From CAYTPI01 sp964439625 (GTDB lineage: Bacteria; Chloroflexota; Anaerolineae; Aggregatilineales; UBA3940), in contig CAYTPI010000003.1 in assembly GCA_964439625.1 (NCBI GenBank), positions 124,001-188,000 on the forward strand: DNA of 64,000 bases, given 5' to 3'. The notes below the pieces were generated by a model. It did not search any database. It was not told the origin of the DNA and worked only from the letters and a program-made list of their open reading frames with translations. Made by a program: the position numbers and the translations under genes. Of this stretch, positions 36,561 through 46,350 are shown piece by piece; within the stretch, counting starts at the first letter, position 1; each line of letters begins with the position of its first letter.

Positions 36561-37406
36561 TTATGGGTATACGCTAACCAACCTGCGAGTACCATTATGC
36601 CAACGATACATGTAGATACAACAATCGAGATCACTAGCTAGATCAGCAGCAGCAGGCAGACCATGCTGCCGTGCAAGATCATTGAGCGCGAGCCACGTCA
36701 GCTCGTAAGCAATGGACGAGTACAACCCGGGTGGTTGTCCCCCACTCCCCTGCCGAAAGTCCGCATTGAATTGAGCTGAGTTCTGGGCAATACGAGTGCT
36801 TTCAGGTGCATCTTCCGGCATATAATAGGCTGAAGCAAACTGCACTTCCGTTGTATGCAACAACCAAAATTGAGAAAGCCCCCAGACCGCCCCACCGATT
36901 ACATCCGGATCAGGGGTTGATAACAGGTCAGCATCAGGTTGAAAGGAACGGTCTATAGCAATTCCAAGGGCGAAGCTATCTGGTGCAATCGATATCTGCT
37001 CGTTGCTCTCCTGTAGCTGCTCTTTGGGAAACGTGGTATACAACGGCACTGCATGCTCAGCATAAACAGGTACCGCCGCCATAGTTGGCTCTAGAAGCCA
37101 ATGACCGATGACAGCTTCGACAGCAGCATCAGCTACCAGCCGCTCTGCTTGAGTGACTGCTCGCTCAGCGTCAGCAAGATCATCGTAGGCGACTAGTTCG
37201 ACGACAAAAGGCGCATCTGGGTGTTGGGCCGAGAACTCTCGGACGGCGAGACGTGCAGCCGGTATCACATCATAGCCGATTTCTCGATAGCGACCTTCAA
37301 ATGGTGCCACCAAACCAATTTTGACGACATATGGTGACGAGTTTGTACAAGCTGTCATAAGGCCGACGGCAACCACGAGTATTGATAATAGTCTATGGGC
37401 AGGCAT
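36561..37406 (-). CDS. Short lipoprotein, type I periplasmic-binding-like
   Basis: A 281-residue predicted lipoprotein: the signal is followed by MTAC as lipobox. The mature part starts VKIGLVAPFEGRYREIGYDVIPAARLAVREF, the first lobe of a LivJ-type binding protein, and continues with QAERLVADAAVEAVIGHW. It is some 100 residues shorter than usual members and the second lobe is reduced. The ATG at 37406 overlaps the mltG stop by 14 bases, so the two are co-translated. It may sense rather than transport. The ligand is unknown. Confidence 0.72.
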   Translation of the reverse strand: MPAHRLLSILVVAVGLMTACTNSSPYVVKIGLVAPFEGRYREIGYDVIPAARLAVREFSAQHPDAPFVVELVAYDDLADAERAVTQAERLVADAAVEAVIGHWLLEPTMAAVPVYAEHAVPLYTTFPKEQLQESNEQISIAPDSFALGIAIDRSFQPDADLLSTPDPDVIGGAVWGLSQFWLLHTTEVQFASAYYMPEDAPESTRIAQNSAQFNADFRQGSGGQPPGLYSSIAYELTWLALNDLARQHGLPAAADLASDLDCCIYMYRWHNGTRRLVSVYP

Positions 37407-38622
37407 TAGCGAGATGCTCTTCAAAGGTGACAGCAAAATTGTGCAAGCCTGAACCATCGCAAGCAGCACGGAAATAGAAAAATGGACTAGGTGGCGCATA
37501 AACAACAGCTTCAATCGAGCCAGCCGTTGGGCTAACGATTGGCCCTGGCGGTAACCCTGGAATCAGGTAGGTATTGTAGGGAGATTGGACAACGGTGTAA
37601 TCTGCTTGTGTCAAGGCCGTATTCCACCATTCATCGCGTGCAGCAACATAGCCTTGCCCATATTGTACGGTGGGGTCGGCCTGAAGCATTTGGCCTACAT
37701 CAAGCCGGTTGAGATACACGCGCGCAATGTCTGGTCGTTCTTCAGGGACGGCGGCCTCACGCTCGACAATTGAAGCAAGGGTGACAAGTTGATGGAGTGT
37801 GTAATCGGTTAAAGTTGCATCAGCACGCACCTGCTCTGACACACGCGTTTGAAACCCAGCTAACATACGGTCAACCAAATCGGAGGCCTCCGCATCAACA
37901 TCGAGACGATACGTATCTGGGTAGAGAAAACCTTCGAGCGTTTGTCCTACAGGAATGACACCGACCAGAGGGCTGCCTTCAGGCAGGTCGTCAATGGAGT
38001 CGGTTGCCGCTAAGAATTCAGCTCCAGTAAACGGTATCTCTTGCTGAGTATCGATCCATGCAGCGACTTGTTCACGCCGCCAGCCTTCTGGAATGCGCAC
38101 ACTAATCTCGACGGGCTCCGACTCTATCAGTGCGCGGGCCAACTCAGGGATCGTCATACTAGCAGATATCTCATAGATGCCAGCTTCAAATTGTCGATCT
38201 AAGCCGTTAAAACGGGCATATCGACGAAATAAATCCGCGTTGTCAATATAGCCCTCAGCCAGTAGAGCAAACGCAATATCAGAGGCACCTTCCCCCTCTG
38301 TAATTTCAAAGCGACGAGGAGCATTCGTCGGGTTAACTGTAGCCCGTAGCTGCGCTTGGTTGACGAGGAGATAAGCACTCAAGAGGACAGCATCTTGTGT
38401 GTCGAGTGATGGGTCGGCGGTGCGAAGCTGTGCCCCCATTAACCCGGCAGCGACCAACCCAACAACAACAATTACCAGAAATGTAAAAGCCACGATAGTA
38501 CCAAATCGGCCCAGTCGCTGCTTCGATTTGCGCCGAATACGTTGTGTGCGACTTCCTCCCTGATGGGGCTGATCAGGCTGACCCGAGTTATTTGGCGGTT
38601 GGGAAGGGTTGGCCCGGCTCAT
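37393..38622 (-). CDS. mltG: Endolytic murein transglycosylase MltG (YceG-like)
   Basis: Cleaves nascent glycan strands and thereby sets their length. About 409 residues. A basic, proline-rich cytoplasmic N-terminus (RIRRKSKQRLGR) precedes one transmembrane helix; a LysM-like segment and the YceG domain follow, with the catalytic glutamate in LASIVEREA and the family blocks RPDIARVYLNRLDVGQMLQADPTVQYG (in parts), NTYLIPGLPPGPI. The TTG at 38643 is in frame, but ATG 38622 has AAGGA upstream. It overlaps ruvX by 35 bases. Confidence 0.94.
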   Translation of the reverse strand: MSRANPSQPPNNSGQPDQPHQGGSRTQRIRRKSKQRLGRFGTIVAFTFLVIVVVGLVAAGLMGAQLRTADPSLDTQDAVLLSAYLLVNQAQLRATVNPTNAPRRFEITEGEGASDIAFALLAEGYIDNADLFRRYARFNGLDRQFEAGIYEISASMTIPELARALIESEPVEISVRIPEGWRREQVAAWIDTQQEIPFTGAEFLAATDSIDDLPEGSPLVGVIPVGQTLEGFLYPDTYRLDVDAEASDLVDRMLAGFQTRVSEQVRADATLTDYTLHQLVTLASIVEREAAVPEERPDIARVYLNRLDVGQMLQADPTVQYGQGYVAARDEWWNTALTQADYTVVQSPYNTYLIPGLPPGPIVSPTAGSIEAVVYAPPSPFFYFRAACDGSGLHNFAVTFEEHLANACP

Positions 38623-39037
38623 TGAGCGATCCTTGAAATGCAATCAAATAGTCTTGCAAAATGGCAGCCGCAGCTTGGTCATCCACATGTTTGTTGGACT
38701 TTTTAGCTTTGACTTTCCCCACAGCGGCAGAAGAGCCTGTTTCATCCCAAAGGACAATTGGGACAGACACAGTTTTTGCCAATACATGGCACCACTCTAG
38801 CACAATCTTAGCTTGATAGCCGATTTCCGACTCGGAGTTTGTTGGCAAGCCAACAATGATCTTTGATACATCTTGCCGGTGTGTTAGATCTTTCAACGCT
38901 CGAAGCACTGCTTCAGGTTCGTCATTCGAAAGGATAGCTTCTGGTCGAGCAGTAATGCGCAGCGGGTCACTCAAGGCCACACCAATGCGCTTTTCACCGT
39001 GGTCAAGCCCCATAAAGCGCGTGAAATCATCCATCAT
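38588..39037 (-). CDS. ruvX: Putative Holliday junction resolvase RuvX/YqgF
   Basis: RNase-H-fold nuclease of about 149 residues, acting in pre-16S rRNA processing or on Holliday junctions. The first acidic site is in FMGLDHGEKRIGVALSDP, VGLPTN follows, then WDETGSSAAV and the final acidic residue in HVDDQAAAAILQDYL. It overlaps the upstream membrane-protein gene by 11 bases (ATG 39037, or 39034) and the downstream mltG, as in many bacteria where ruvX and mltG are neighbours. Confidence 0.93.
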   Translation of the reverse strand: MMDDFTRFMGLDHGEKRIGVALSDPLRITARPEAILSNDEPEAVLRALKDLTHRQDVSKIIVGLPTNSESEIGYQAKIVLEWCHVLAKTVSVPIVLWDETGSSAAVGKVKAKKSNKHVDDQAAAAILQDYLIAFQGSLNEPGQPFPTAK

Positions 39038-40325
39038 CGACAATGACCTCAATACGAGACGGCAAAAGCGGCATAATGGGGAAGACGTTAGGCGTTATCG
39101 ATATCTTGGGTTCAGTTTGTAACGAGAGACGCTCTTGTACCACCTCCCGCGCTGTATCAGGCTGCCGCCCCACAATATCGCGAGCGAGAGTACTTGTCTC
39201 GAACTCTGGTCTAATTAGTGTCGAGGCCTCCACCGTAAAGGTCACGATATCTGCATCAGCATCCAAGTGTTCATTCCTGCGTTGAAATATCACACTGTCA
39301 ACGTCCAATCGCTGGCCATCTCGAACCTCTGAAATTAAGCGTCGGTAAGCTTCCTCACGAGCAGGTCGCTCATCTATAACGGTAACGGCAGCTTGTACCG
39401 TCAATTCAAGAGATAGTCGTTCGACTCGTTCATTACGTTCCGCCGAATACATTCGCTTAAGGATGCCGAGAATTTCAATTGTTTCAGGCAGAGGAAACTC
39501 CGTCTCTAGCAACGGCGTCACTAAGGGATCGGCAAGGTCAGCTTCAAAATCTTGTAGAAGCTTCTCAACCAGCGCATCCATCAGGTCAGTCATCACTGCT
39601 TCTGTTACAACGAAAGGAGCAGCCTGGACGTCTTTGACTTGGCTACCCTGCAAAGCCACGAAAATTTGACGGGAAGGAACAGCTACATCATCATCTTTTA
39701 CGCGCAGTGAATTTTCTGTCAGGCTGCTGACAGAGTCAACTTGCAGAGACACCCTTTGCGACTCTCCTTGGATAACAACTTGTGCCGAAGGAAGCACAAT
39801 TACAAAGACAACGACTGTAATAATCACAGAACTGGCGACCAGACCCAACAGACCGCGAGACCTTTTTTCTATTGCTGAAACCTTTTTCTCCACAGTTACC
39901 GATGAGGCGTTGTCAATTTCTTGCAGAGGCACTTCAGAGACAGAAGTTAGCGGCTCAACCGCTACTGGCTGACCTTCCGGCGGATGAGACGTCTCAGGTG
40001 ACGGCGGCTGCTCAACCGCCATCTGTCGTGGCAATTGACGGCGCAGATAGCGCTTTTGGTACGCTTCTAGTGAGGGAAAGACCGTTAGAGATAAGTGTTT
40101 AGCATTTTGCTGAATAATGCTGTCTCGAGTAACGAGGGTCAGGCGGGCGTCGCGCTGCTCGACAGCACGCTGCAGCACGGTTAGGTCAAGCGGACGTTGC
40201 AGAATAGGGTTACGCGGATCATCTGGGAAGACCAGTAAAACATGCTCTGCGCGCAACCACTGAAGGCGATCACGCGCAGAGTCAAGTGTATCTGTTGCGT
40301 CAAGGTGAATAATCTGGTCTTTCAT
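39027..40325 (-). CDS. Single-pass membrane protein of unknown function
   Basis: A 432-residue protein with three parts. Residues 1-95 form a small cytoplasmic domain (DTLDSARDRLQWLRAEHVLLVFP, LDLTVLQRAVEQRDARLTLVTRD), which looks like a domain seen in Chloroflexota membrane proteins of the so-called baseplate-J-like group. A Pro-rich linker and one transmembrane helix (about residues 158-180) follow. The remaining 250 residues are extracytoplasmic and unrecognised. The gene sits between alaS and ruvX and overlaps ruvX. The function cannot be assigned. Confidence 0.65.
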   Translation of the reverse strand: MKDQIIHLDATDTLDSARDRLQWLRAEHVLLVFPDDPRNPILQRPLDLTVLQRAVEQRDARLTLVTRDSIIQQNAKHLSLTVFPSLEAYQKRYLRRQLPRQMAVEQPPSPETSHPPEGQPVAVEPLTSVSEVPLQEIDNASSVTVEKKVSAIEKRSRGLLGLVASSVIITVVVFVIVLPSAQVVIQGESQRVSLQVDSVSSLTENSLRVKDDDVAVPSRQIFVALQGSQVKDVQAAPFVVTEAVMTDLMDALVEKLLQDFEADLADPLVTPLLETEFPLPETIEILGILKRMYSAERNERVERLSLELTVQAAVTVIDERPAREEAYRRLISEVRDGQRLDVDSVIFQRRNEHLDADADIVTFTVEASTLIRPEFETSTLARDIVGRQPDTAREVVQERLSLQTEPKISITPNVFPIMPLLPSRIEVIVDDG

Positions 40326-40347
40326 CGCTAATCAAACTAAACAATAC

Positions 40348-43080
40348 TCAGCTTAATTCTTTCTCAACGACTTTTGGAACCAGCGCCATAGCTTCTTGCA
40401 TGCCATCCGGGTTAGAACCGCCGCCCTTGGCAAAGGCAGGGTTAGGGCCACCGCCGCCGCCTTTGATCGGCTTGGCAACTTGGCGCAGCACATTACTGGC
40501 CCTCAGGCCACGATCTACCAAGTCTTTCGTCAAAGCAACCACAATAGATGCACCACCATCAATGTTTGCGCCAAGAACAACAACGCCACTGTTCACACGG
40601 TTGCGGTACGAGTCAGCCATATCACCGAGCAAGTCTGGGCTACCGGCAGCGACTTCAGCCGCAAGCACCTGAACGCCTGCTACCTCGACGGCAGCATTTA
40701 GTAAATCCTCAAGCTCACTAAGCGCTGACTCTCTTTGCACTGACGCCAACTCTTCCTGAGTAGCGCTTAATTCCTCTAAACGCTGGCTGATGCGTTCGGG
40801 GAGTTCTTCTGGCTGTTGGGCACCGACAATCGAGGAAGCTTGGCGTAAAAGGCCAAGACGCTCATTGATAACGCGCTGCGCTTCGTGTCCGGTAAGCGCT
40901 TCAATACGGCGAACACCCGCAGCACTACCACCTTCACTAATGATTAGAAAGGGGCCAATTTCGGCAGTGCTTGTTACATGCGTCCCGCCACAGAGCTCGT
41001 AACTATACATCGGATCGCCCGAGGCGTTACGCCCAATGATGACGGTACGAACGGTTTCACCATACTTCTCACCGAAGAGCGCCATCGCACCTTCAGCAAC
41101 AGCTTGATCGCGCGTTTTAAGCTCTGTTCGCACCGCCTGATTTTCAAGAACTAAGTCATTGACTTGGTCGGCAATACGTTGGAGTTCGTCAGGCGTCACA
41201 GCTTGGCTATGATTGAAGTCAAAGCGTAAGCGGTCAGGCGCCACTAATGATCCCTTCTGTGTGGCACCCTTCCCCAGCACGTCGTGCAAGGCGGCATGCA
41301 GCAAGTGGGTGGCTGTATGATTACGCATAATATCCCAGCGGCGTGTGTGGTTAACGACTGCAGTTACTTTGTCACCAACTTTAGGCGTACCACCATACGT
41401 AACCTGACCCACATGCAGGATTAAGCCACCGACTGGGCGGCGCGCATTATTGATTTCGATTTCATACGCCGCAGTGCGCAGCATTCCTGTGTCACTTACC
41501 TGACCACCCGCCTCGACATAGAACGCTGTTTCGGCAAGAACCACTTCAACTTGGTCGCCTTCTTTGACTTCCTCAACCAGTGCACCATCTTTGATCAAGC
41601 CGATGATCTCAGTTTCACGTTCAAAAGTATCGTAATCATAGGGGTCGTAGGCAACCCCTGTTTCAGGTAACCTGTTGCTGCTAATGAGTTCTTCTTTGAT
41701 GGCACTATACTGCTTGATGGATTTGTCGTCGATGACGCCAATGGCCCCACTGCCAGAGTCTTTGGCATGCTTTACCACCGCTTGCTGATAGCCAGCCTCA
41801 TCGACGGTCAGGTTATCTGTTTTAAGGACATCACGGGTAATTTCAACTGGCAAGCCTAAGGTTGATCGCAGGAAAAAGGCTTTATCACCATCTAAGACAG
41901 TTTCACCCTTGTCTTTGAGTTCAACGACATACCCCTCCAAAACGCCCAGTGCGTTGTCGAGGGTGCGCAGGAACTGTTCTTCCTCCATTCGGAGTTGGCT
42001 TTTGATGGTTTCTTGCATATCTACCAGTTCAGAGTAGCTTGGCCCCATCTTATTAATGACAGCGTCAGCAACTTTGTGTAGGAATGGTTCTTTAACACCC
42101 ATCCCATCTGCGAAACGGGCAACGCGGCGGATTAGCATACGGGTGATGTACTCACGGTCTGTGCTACCGGGGTTAACCCGATCCGCAATTAGAAAGGCGG
42201 CAGCACGTCCGTGGTCAGCGATGACGCGATAAGCAACGTAATTTTCCTTGCGGAAGTCATCCGTGTGCCCAAGAATTTCTTGGGTGGCATCCATGATATC
42301 CGTGAAAATATCTGTATCGTAGTTGCTATCAGCCTGCTGCAATACTTTTACTATGCGCTCAAGGCCCATGCCTGTATCAACACCAGGGGCTGGCAGTGGA
42401 TCATCATATTTGCCAGAATGTACTGGGTCAGGTTCCATCCGATTGAACTGCATGAAAACGAGATTCCAAATTTCGAGGAAGCGGTCATCTTCGGCTACAA
42501 GCGCATCGATGATGCCATCGGTGCCCAACTCAGGTATATTATCCCAATGAATTTCACTGGTGGGGCCACAAGGGCCTGTTTCCGCCATTTGCCAGAAGTT
42601 GGTACTGGGCCCCATCCGGGCAACTCGCTTGGGGTCAACTCCAACTTCGTCTACCCAATAAGAGTAAGCATCGTTATCCGTTTCATAAACGGTGAAACCG
42701 AGACGATCAGCAGGTAGACCGTAGACGTCGGTCAGTAGTTCATAGGCATACTTGATCGCATCAAGCTTGAAATAGTCCCCAAAGCTAAAGTTCCCCAGCA
42801 TCTCGAAAAAGGTGTGATGACGTGGCGACGGACCAACATTTTCAAGGTCATTGTGCTTACCGCTGATGCGCATGCACTTCTGTGATGTTGTCGCCCGAGA
42901 ATAATCGCGCTTATCGCTGCCGAGAAACACATCTTTGAATTGCACCATGCCAGCGTTCACAAACAGCAGCGTGTCGTCATTGGCAGGCACAAGCGACGAT
43001 GATGGAACGATGCGGTGCCCTTTGCTTTCAAAAAACTTCAAGAAGGCGCTTCTAACCTCAGCGCTCGGCATACTCTTCAT
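40348..43080 (-). CDS. alaS: Alanyl-tRNA synthetase
   Basis: Charges tRNA-Ala. It has 910 residues and the full domain order: class II catalytic core (MRSGK-type motif read as CMRISGKHNDLENVG; HHTFFEMLGNFSFGDYFK), tRNA-recognition helices, an editing domain with HTATHLLHAAL and CGGTHV, and the C-terminal DHHA1/oligomerisation part ending in a Gly-rich KGGGGGPNPAFAKGG. No domain is missing. ATG 43071 is an alternative start. Confidence 0.98.
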   Translation of the reverse strand: MKSMPSAEVRSAFLKFFESKGHRIVPSSSLVPANDDTLLFVNAGMVQFKDVFLGSDKRDYSRATTSQKCMRISGKHNDLENVGPSPRHHTFFEMLGNFSFGDYFKLDAIKYAYELLTDVYGLPADRLGFTVYETDNDAYSYWVDEVGVDPKRVARMGPSTNFWQMAETGPCGPTSEIHWDNIPELGTDGIIDALVAEDDRFLEIWNLVFMQFNRMEPDPVHSGKYDDPLPAPGVDTGMGLERIVKVLQQADSNYDTDIFTDIMDATQEILGHTDDFRKENYVAYRVIADHGRAAAFLIADRVNPGSTDREYITRMLIRRVARFADGMGVKEPFLHKVADAVINKMGPSYSELVDMQETIKSQLRMEEEQFLRTLDNALGVLEGYVVELKDKGETVLDGDKAFFLRSTLGLPVEITRDVLKTDNLTVDEAGYQQAVVKHAKDSGSGAIGVIDDKSIKQYSAIKEELISSNRLPETGVAYDPYDYDTFERETEIIGLIKDGALVEEVKEGDQVEVVLAETAFYVEAGGQVSDTGMLRTAAYEIEINNARRPVGGLILHVGQVTYGGTPKVGDKVTAVVNHTRRWDIMRNHTATHLLHAALHDVLGKGATQKGSLVAPDRLRFDFNHSQAVTPDELQRIADQVNDLVLENQAVRTELKTRDQAVAEGAMALFGEKYGETVRTVIIGRNASGDPMYSYELCGGTHVTSTAEIGPFLIISEGGSAAGVRRIEALTGHEAQRVINERLGLLRQASSIVGAQQPEELPERISQRLEELSATQEELASVQRESALSELEDLLNAAVEVAGVQVLAAEVAAGSPDLLGDMADSYRNRVNSGVVVLGANIDGGASIVVALTKDLVDRGLRASNVLRQVAKPIKGGGGGPNPAFAKGGGSNPDGMQEAMALVPKVVEKELS

Positions 43081-43124
43081 TCGGTTACTTTAATCCCGTT
43101 GTATGTCTTTTTGATCTAGTTGGA

Positions 43125-43751
43125 TTATACCCCAGCCACTGTTTGAATTCCGATTATTATCTGAACGAGGCCAAATGCCAGCAGCGACAGAGCAGCGATA
43201 CCACTTAACCATTTAACGACAGTCGGCCCCATCTTACGTGCAAGCCCGAAAACCAGTATTAAGCCGAGGTTTACTGAAAGCAGCCCAGCATAAAACGCAC
43301 CCAAAAAGGCAGCGCCATTTGCGGGTGACTCCTGCCAGCCGCGGACAAGGACAAGGGCACCTGCCGTGCCCCAAAAAATATAAGGATTGGGGTTTAACAG
43401 ATTCATAACACTGGCTTCAATCAAGCTTTGCGACTCACCCGACGGCTCGCCAGTAATCTGAAGTTCATCGGCCGGTTTAAGGAAGGTCTTAAAGGCACCA
43501 ACAGCGAGATAAATGATGAATGCACCTCCGAGAAACTGAATAACCAGTAAAAATGTAGCTGGTAACTGAGTCAGAATGAGCACCATTAGCAGAATAATGG
43601 GGCCGTCACTAAGAGCTGGTGCCATTGCGGCAGGCAGTGTCTTACGCCAGCCATTGCGAAGTGTCTGCGAAAAGAGATAAGCCATAAAGGGGCCAGGCAG
43701 CGCGCCTGCAGGTACCCCAAGGGAAAGCCCTTGGGCGATGTAGTCGAACAA
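43125..43751 (-). CDS. LysE-family transporter
   Basis: Predicted amino-acid exporter of 208 residues with about six hydrophobic helices. The LysE features are the N-terminal GVPAGALPGPFMAYLFSQTLRNGWR, the LGGAFIIYLAVGAFKT helix and SVMNLLNPNPYIFW. The start is TTG at 43751; no in-frame ATG gives a complete first helix. It lies 44 bases past the alaS start on the same strand. The substrate is unknown. Confidence 0.87.
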   Translation of the reverse strand: MFDYIAQGLSLGVPAGALPGPFMAYLFSQTLRNGWRKTLPAAMAPALSDGPIILLMVLILTQLPATFLLVIQFLGGAFIIYLAVGAFKTFLKPADELQITGEPSGESQSLIEASVMNLLNPNPYIFWGTAGALVLVRGWQESPANGAAFLGAFYAGLLSVNLGLILVFGLARKMGPTVVKWLSGIAALSLLAFGLVQIIIGIQTVAGV

Positions 43752-43883
43752 ATTTCTTTACTTTCTAGTCGGTGGGTTTAGTAAAAATATGCTTTCAATT
43801 GGCTGAGCCAGTTGCTCATGGTACTCACAGGTGTGTAGTATCTGCAAGGGGAAACCAGTCAACAAGGAGCAGAGGGAGACGTA

Positions 43884-44993
43884 ATGGAAGATAATATAGA
43901 TAACAACACTGATGTACAGCCAGAACCTGAACGCGTGGAACCGAGTGATGTCGATATCGTAGAGACCCTCCAAACGGTCAGTTCGGCAGTCAAGCCTGAT
44001 GCGCTTAGCGCGACTAAATCCAATAACTGGGTATGGCGGATACTGATATTCGTGGGGCTCTTCATCGTAGCACCGATTATCGGTTGTGGTGCCTTCGGCC
44101 TTGGGGTTTCAGCCTTTTCTGGAGGCAATACGACCAGCGGCAGCGCTGTACCAGGGCCATTAGCAGCAAGTGACAGCGTCGCAATTGTACGCGTTGAAGG
44201 GCCAATCTTTGGTGGAGAATCCTCACCTGGCGGCTTTGCCACGGCAGGAACAGTTGGGTCTGATACAGTCATCCGCAACCTACAGAGCGCTGAAGAAGAC
44301 CCAAATGTACAGGCTATTGTTCTGAGAGTAAATAGCCCCGGCGGTGCCGTTGTACCATCAGACGAAATCTACAACGCGATCACGCAACTTGAAAAACCCA
44401 TTGTCGTTAGTATGGGCAGTGTTGCAGCCTCCGGCGGATACTACATCTCAGCGCCAACGGACTATATTTTCGCAACGCCGAACTCCATCACAGGGAGCAT
44501 CGGTGTGATTAGTCAGTTTATCACCGTTGAAGAACTTCTTAATGAGTACGGGGTAGAAGTCACCAATATTACGACTGGTGAGTTCAAGGATGCAGGCGCA
44601 TTTTCAGAGACACTGACTGAGGAAGAAATCGCATATTGGGAGGGGTTGATCAATGAGTCGTACGATATTTTCGTTGAAATTGTGGCTGATGGACGCGGGT
44701 ATACAGACGAAGAAGCACTTGAACTAGCCGATGGGCGCGTATTTACAGGAACACAAGCATTAGAGGTTGGCTTAATTGATGAGATTGGCTACCTTGACGA
44801 TGCTATTGCGTATGCTGATCAGCTTGGGGGGATAGTCGGAGAGCCGAATACGATTGAATACTATCAGGAGCCCAGTTTCTTAGATATTTTATTGGGCTAC
44901 CAGCAGATAGTGCCTCAACCAGAGATTTCACTTGAGGGCCTCCGAGCGTTGAACACACCGACGTTAGAGTATCGTTATTTAGGGCCACAGTAA
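43884..44993 (+). CDS. sppA: Signal peptide peptidase SppA (S49)
   Basis: Membrane-bound serine protease that degrades cleaved signal peptides; 369 residues. A cytoplasmic N-terminus of about 50 residues is followed by one membrane helix (about 50-75) and a single S49 domain. The catalytic serine lies in GSVAASGGYY and the catalytic lysine in TGEFKDAGAF; RVNSPGGAVVPSDEI is typical. The single-domain length fits the short SppA form. It is followed by a good terminator. Confidence 0.95.
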   Translation: MEDNIDNNTDVQPEPERVEPSDVDIVETLQTVSSAVKPDALSATKSNNWVWRILIFVGLFIVAPIIGCGAFGLGVSAFSGGNTTSGSAVPGPLAASDSVAIVRVEGPIFGGESSPGGFATAGTVGSDTVIRNLQSAEEDPNVQAIVLRVNSPGGAVVPSDEIYNAITQLEKPIVVSMGSVAASGGYYISAPTDYIFATPNSITGSIGVISQFITVEELLNEYGVEVTNITTGEFKDAGAFSETLTEEEIAYWEGLINESYDIFVEIVADGRGYTDEEALELADGRVFTGTQALEVGLIDEIGYLDDAIAYADQLGGIVGEPNTIEYYQEPSFLDILLGYQQIVPQPEISLEGLRALNTPTLEYRYLGPQ

Positions 44994-45003
44994 AGATCAA
45001 ATA

Positions 45004-45024
45004 GGCGACAGGTATTCTGTCGCC
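45004..45024 (+). terminator. Hairpin terminator after sppA
   Basis: GGCGACAG-GTATT-CTGTCGCC, eight perfect pairs with a five-base loop followed by CTTCTTGTT, 11 bases past the sppA stop and before the convergent fabH stop. Confidence 0.75.
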
Positions 45025-45051
45025 CTTCTTGTTACTGATGTTCGAAATCAG

Positions 45052-46350
45052 TCAATTGCGATAGTTGCCATTGCCGTTCTGATTGCTAGGTGAGTCGGAT
45101 TCATCATCTCGATTACCTGCTACTGAAGCCGTGTGAGGATATGGTGTTTCCTTCACACGTTGTGGTCGGTAAAGAATCGACTCAACCCAGCGCATAAAGC
45201 GCTTGATGAGTGAGCGACCACGAGCCAATATATACCAGCCCTCACGGAAGAATTCGCGCATGTTTGATCTTGGGCTAGGCACAACGTCCCATTCAAGTAA
45301 GGCAGCTCCCCATGTTAAACCAGCGCCAAAGGCGACCATCACAATCTTATCATTTGGTTTCATACGTCCTTGCTCAAGTGCTTCAACAAAGGCCAGCGGG
45401 ACAGATGCTGCCGATGTGTTGCCGTATTCACCAATATTGATGCAAAATTTTTCAATTGGTAAGCCTAAACCTCGAGCGGCAGATTGAATAATCCGATAGT
45501 TTGCTTGGTGCGGCACGATCACGTCAATATCATCGATTTTTAAGCCCGCGTCCTCAACAACTTCTTCGATCGAGTCAACCATAACGCGTGACGCAAAACG
45601 GAATACCTCGCGACCGTGCATGCGGATTTGTTGATCCTTTGCTCGACCATCCCACGTGCCACGCATCCCAGACGTTGCGTACAACAAGTCGCCGCCGGAG
45701 CCATCACTATGCAGAGCAATGTGCTTGAGGCCACCAGGAACATCGCTAGCTGTCAAGACAAACGCTCCGGCCGCATCACCAAAGAGGATGCATGTAGAAC
45801 GATCTGTCCAATCTAGAATACGGCTAAAGGTTTCAGCACCAATTACCAGTGCTGTATCGATGTAGCCAGCTTTTATCTGAGCAGATGCCATGCTCAGCGC
45901 ATAGATGAATCCTGTACATGCTGCTAGGATGTCAAAGGCACTGGCTTTCGTTGCACCCAGCCAATCTTGCACCTGAGAGGCAGTCGATGGGAAAAGATAG
46001 GGTGGCGTCGAGGTGGCAAGCACGATCATATCAATATCTTGCGGCAGAATATCTGCTGTGGACAAGGCCTTGCGAGCAGCTTTAACACTGAGTGTTACCA
46101 CGCTCTCTGAGTCATCTGCGATGTGACGCTTGCGAATACCCGTTCGCTTTACGATCCATTCGTCGGATGTATCAACTAATTTTTCAAGATCGGTATTGGT
46201 CATCACCTTTTCGGGCACTTCAATACCCCAGCCCGTGACGTGCGCATAGCGCCCGTAGGCAGGATCACGCCGGAAGGAGCGCGGCTTATTTGACGCCTTC
46301 TTGTGTCCGTTGGCGTTTTGCTTGTTCTCAATAGGTGTCTTAACTGCCAT
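45052..46350 (-). CDS. fabH: Beta-ketoacyl-ACP synthase III with extensions
   Basis: Starts fatty acid synthesis by condensing acyl-CoA with malonyl-ACP. The catalytic triad is C145 (ACTGF), H281 (PHQAN) and N311 (GNTSAAS). The protein has about 432 residues, some 110 longer than E. coli FabH: about 35 polar residues at the N-terminus and a C-terminal tail of about 75 residues with basic/aromatic helices (EFFREGWYILARGRSLIKRF) and a Gly/Asn-rich end. ATG 46350 overlaps the fabF stop by 11 bases. Confidence 0.93.
   Translation of the reverse strand: MAVKTPIENKQNANGHKKASNKPRSFRRDPAYGRYAHVTGWGIEVPEKVMTNTDLEKLVDTSDEWIVKRTGIRKRHIADDSESVVTLSVKAARKALSTADILPQDIDMIVLATSTPPYLFPSTASQVQDWLGATKASAFDILAACTGFIYALSMASAQIKAGYIDTALVIGAETFSRILDWTDRSTCILFGDAAGAFVLTASDVPGGLKHIALHSDGSGGDLLYATSGMRGTWDGRAKDQQIRMHGREVFRFASRVMVDSIEEVVEDAGLKIDDIDVIVPHQANYRIIQSAARGLGLPIEKFCINIGEYGNTSAASVPLAFVEALEQGRMKPNDKIVMVAFGAGLTWGAALLEWDVVPSPRSNMREFFREGWYILARGRSLIKRFMRWVESILYRPQRVKETPYPHTASVAGNRDDESDSPSNQNGNGNYRN

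Noticed and set aside
35618..36634. N-terminally extended proC with a membrane helix
   Set aside because: The extra 56 residues match no family sequence, and ATG 36466 places the Rossmann motif at its usual distance.
42211..42717. 168-residue open frame on the plus strand
   Set aside because: It is antisense to the alaS core, where conserved synthetase motifs leave no doubt; the antisense product has no motif.
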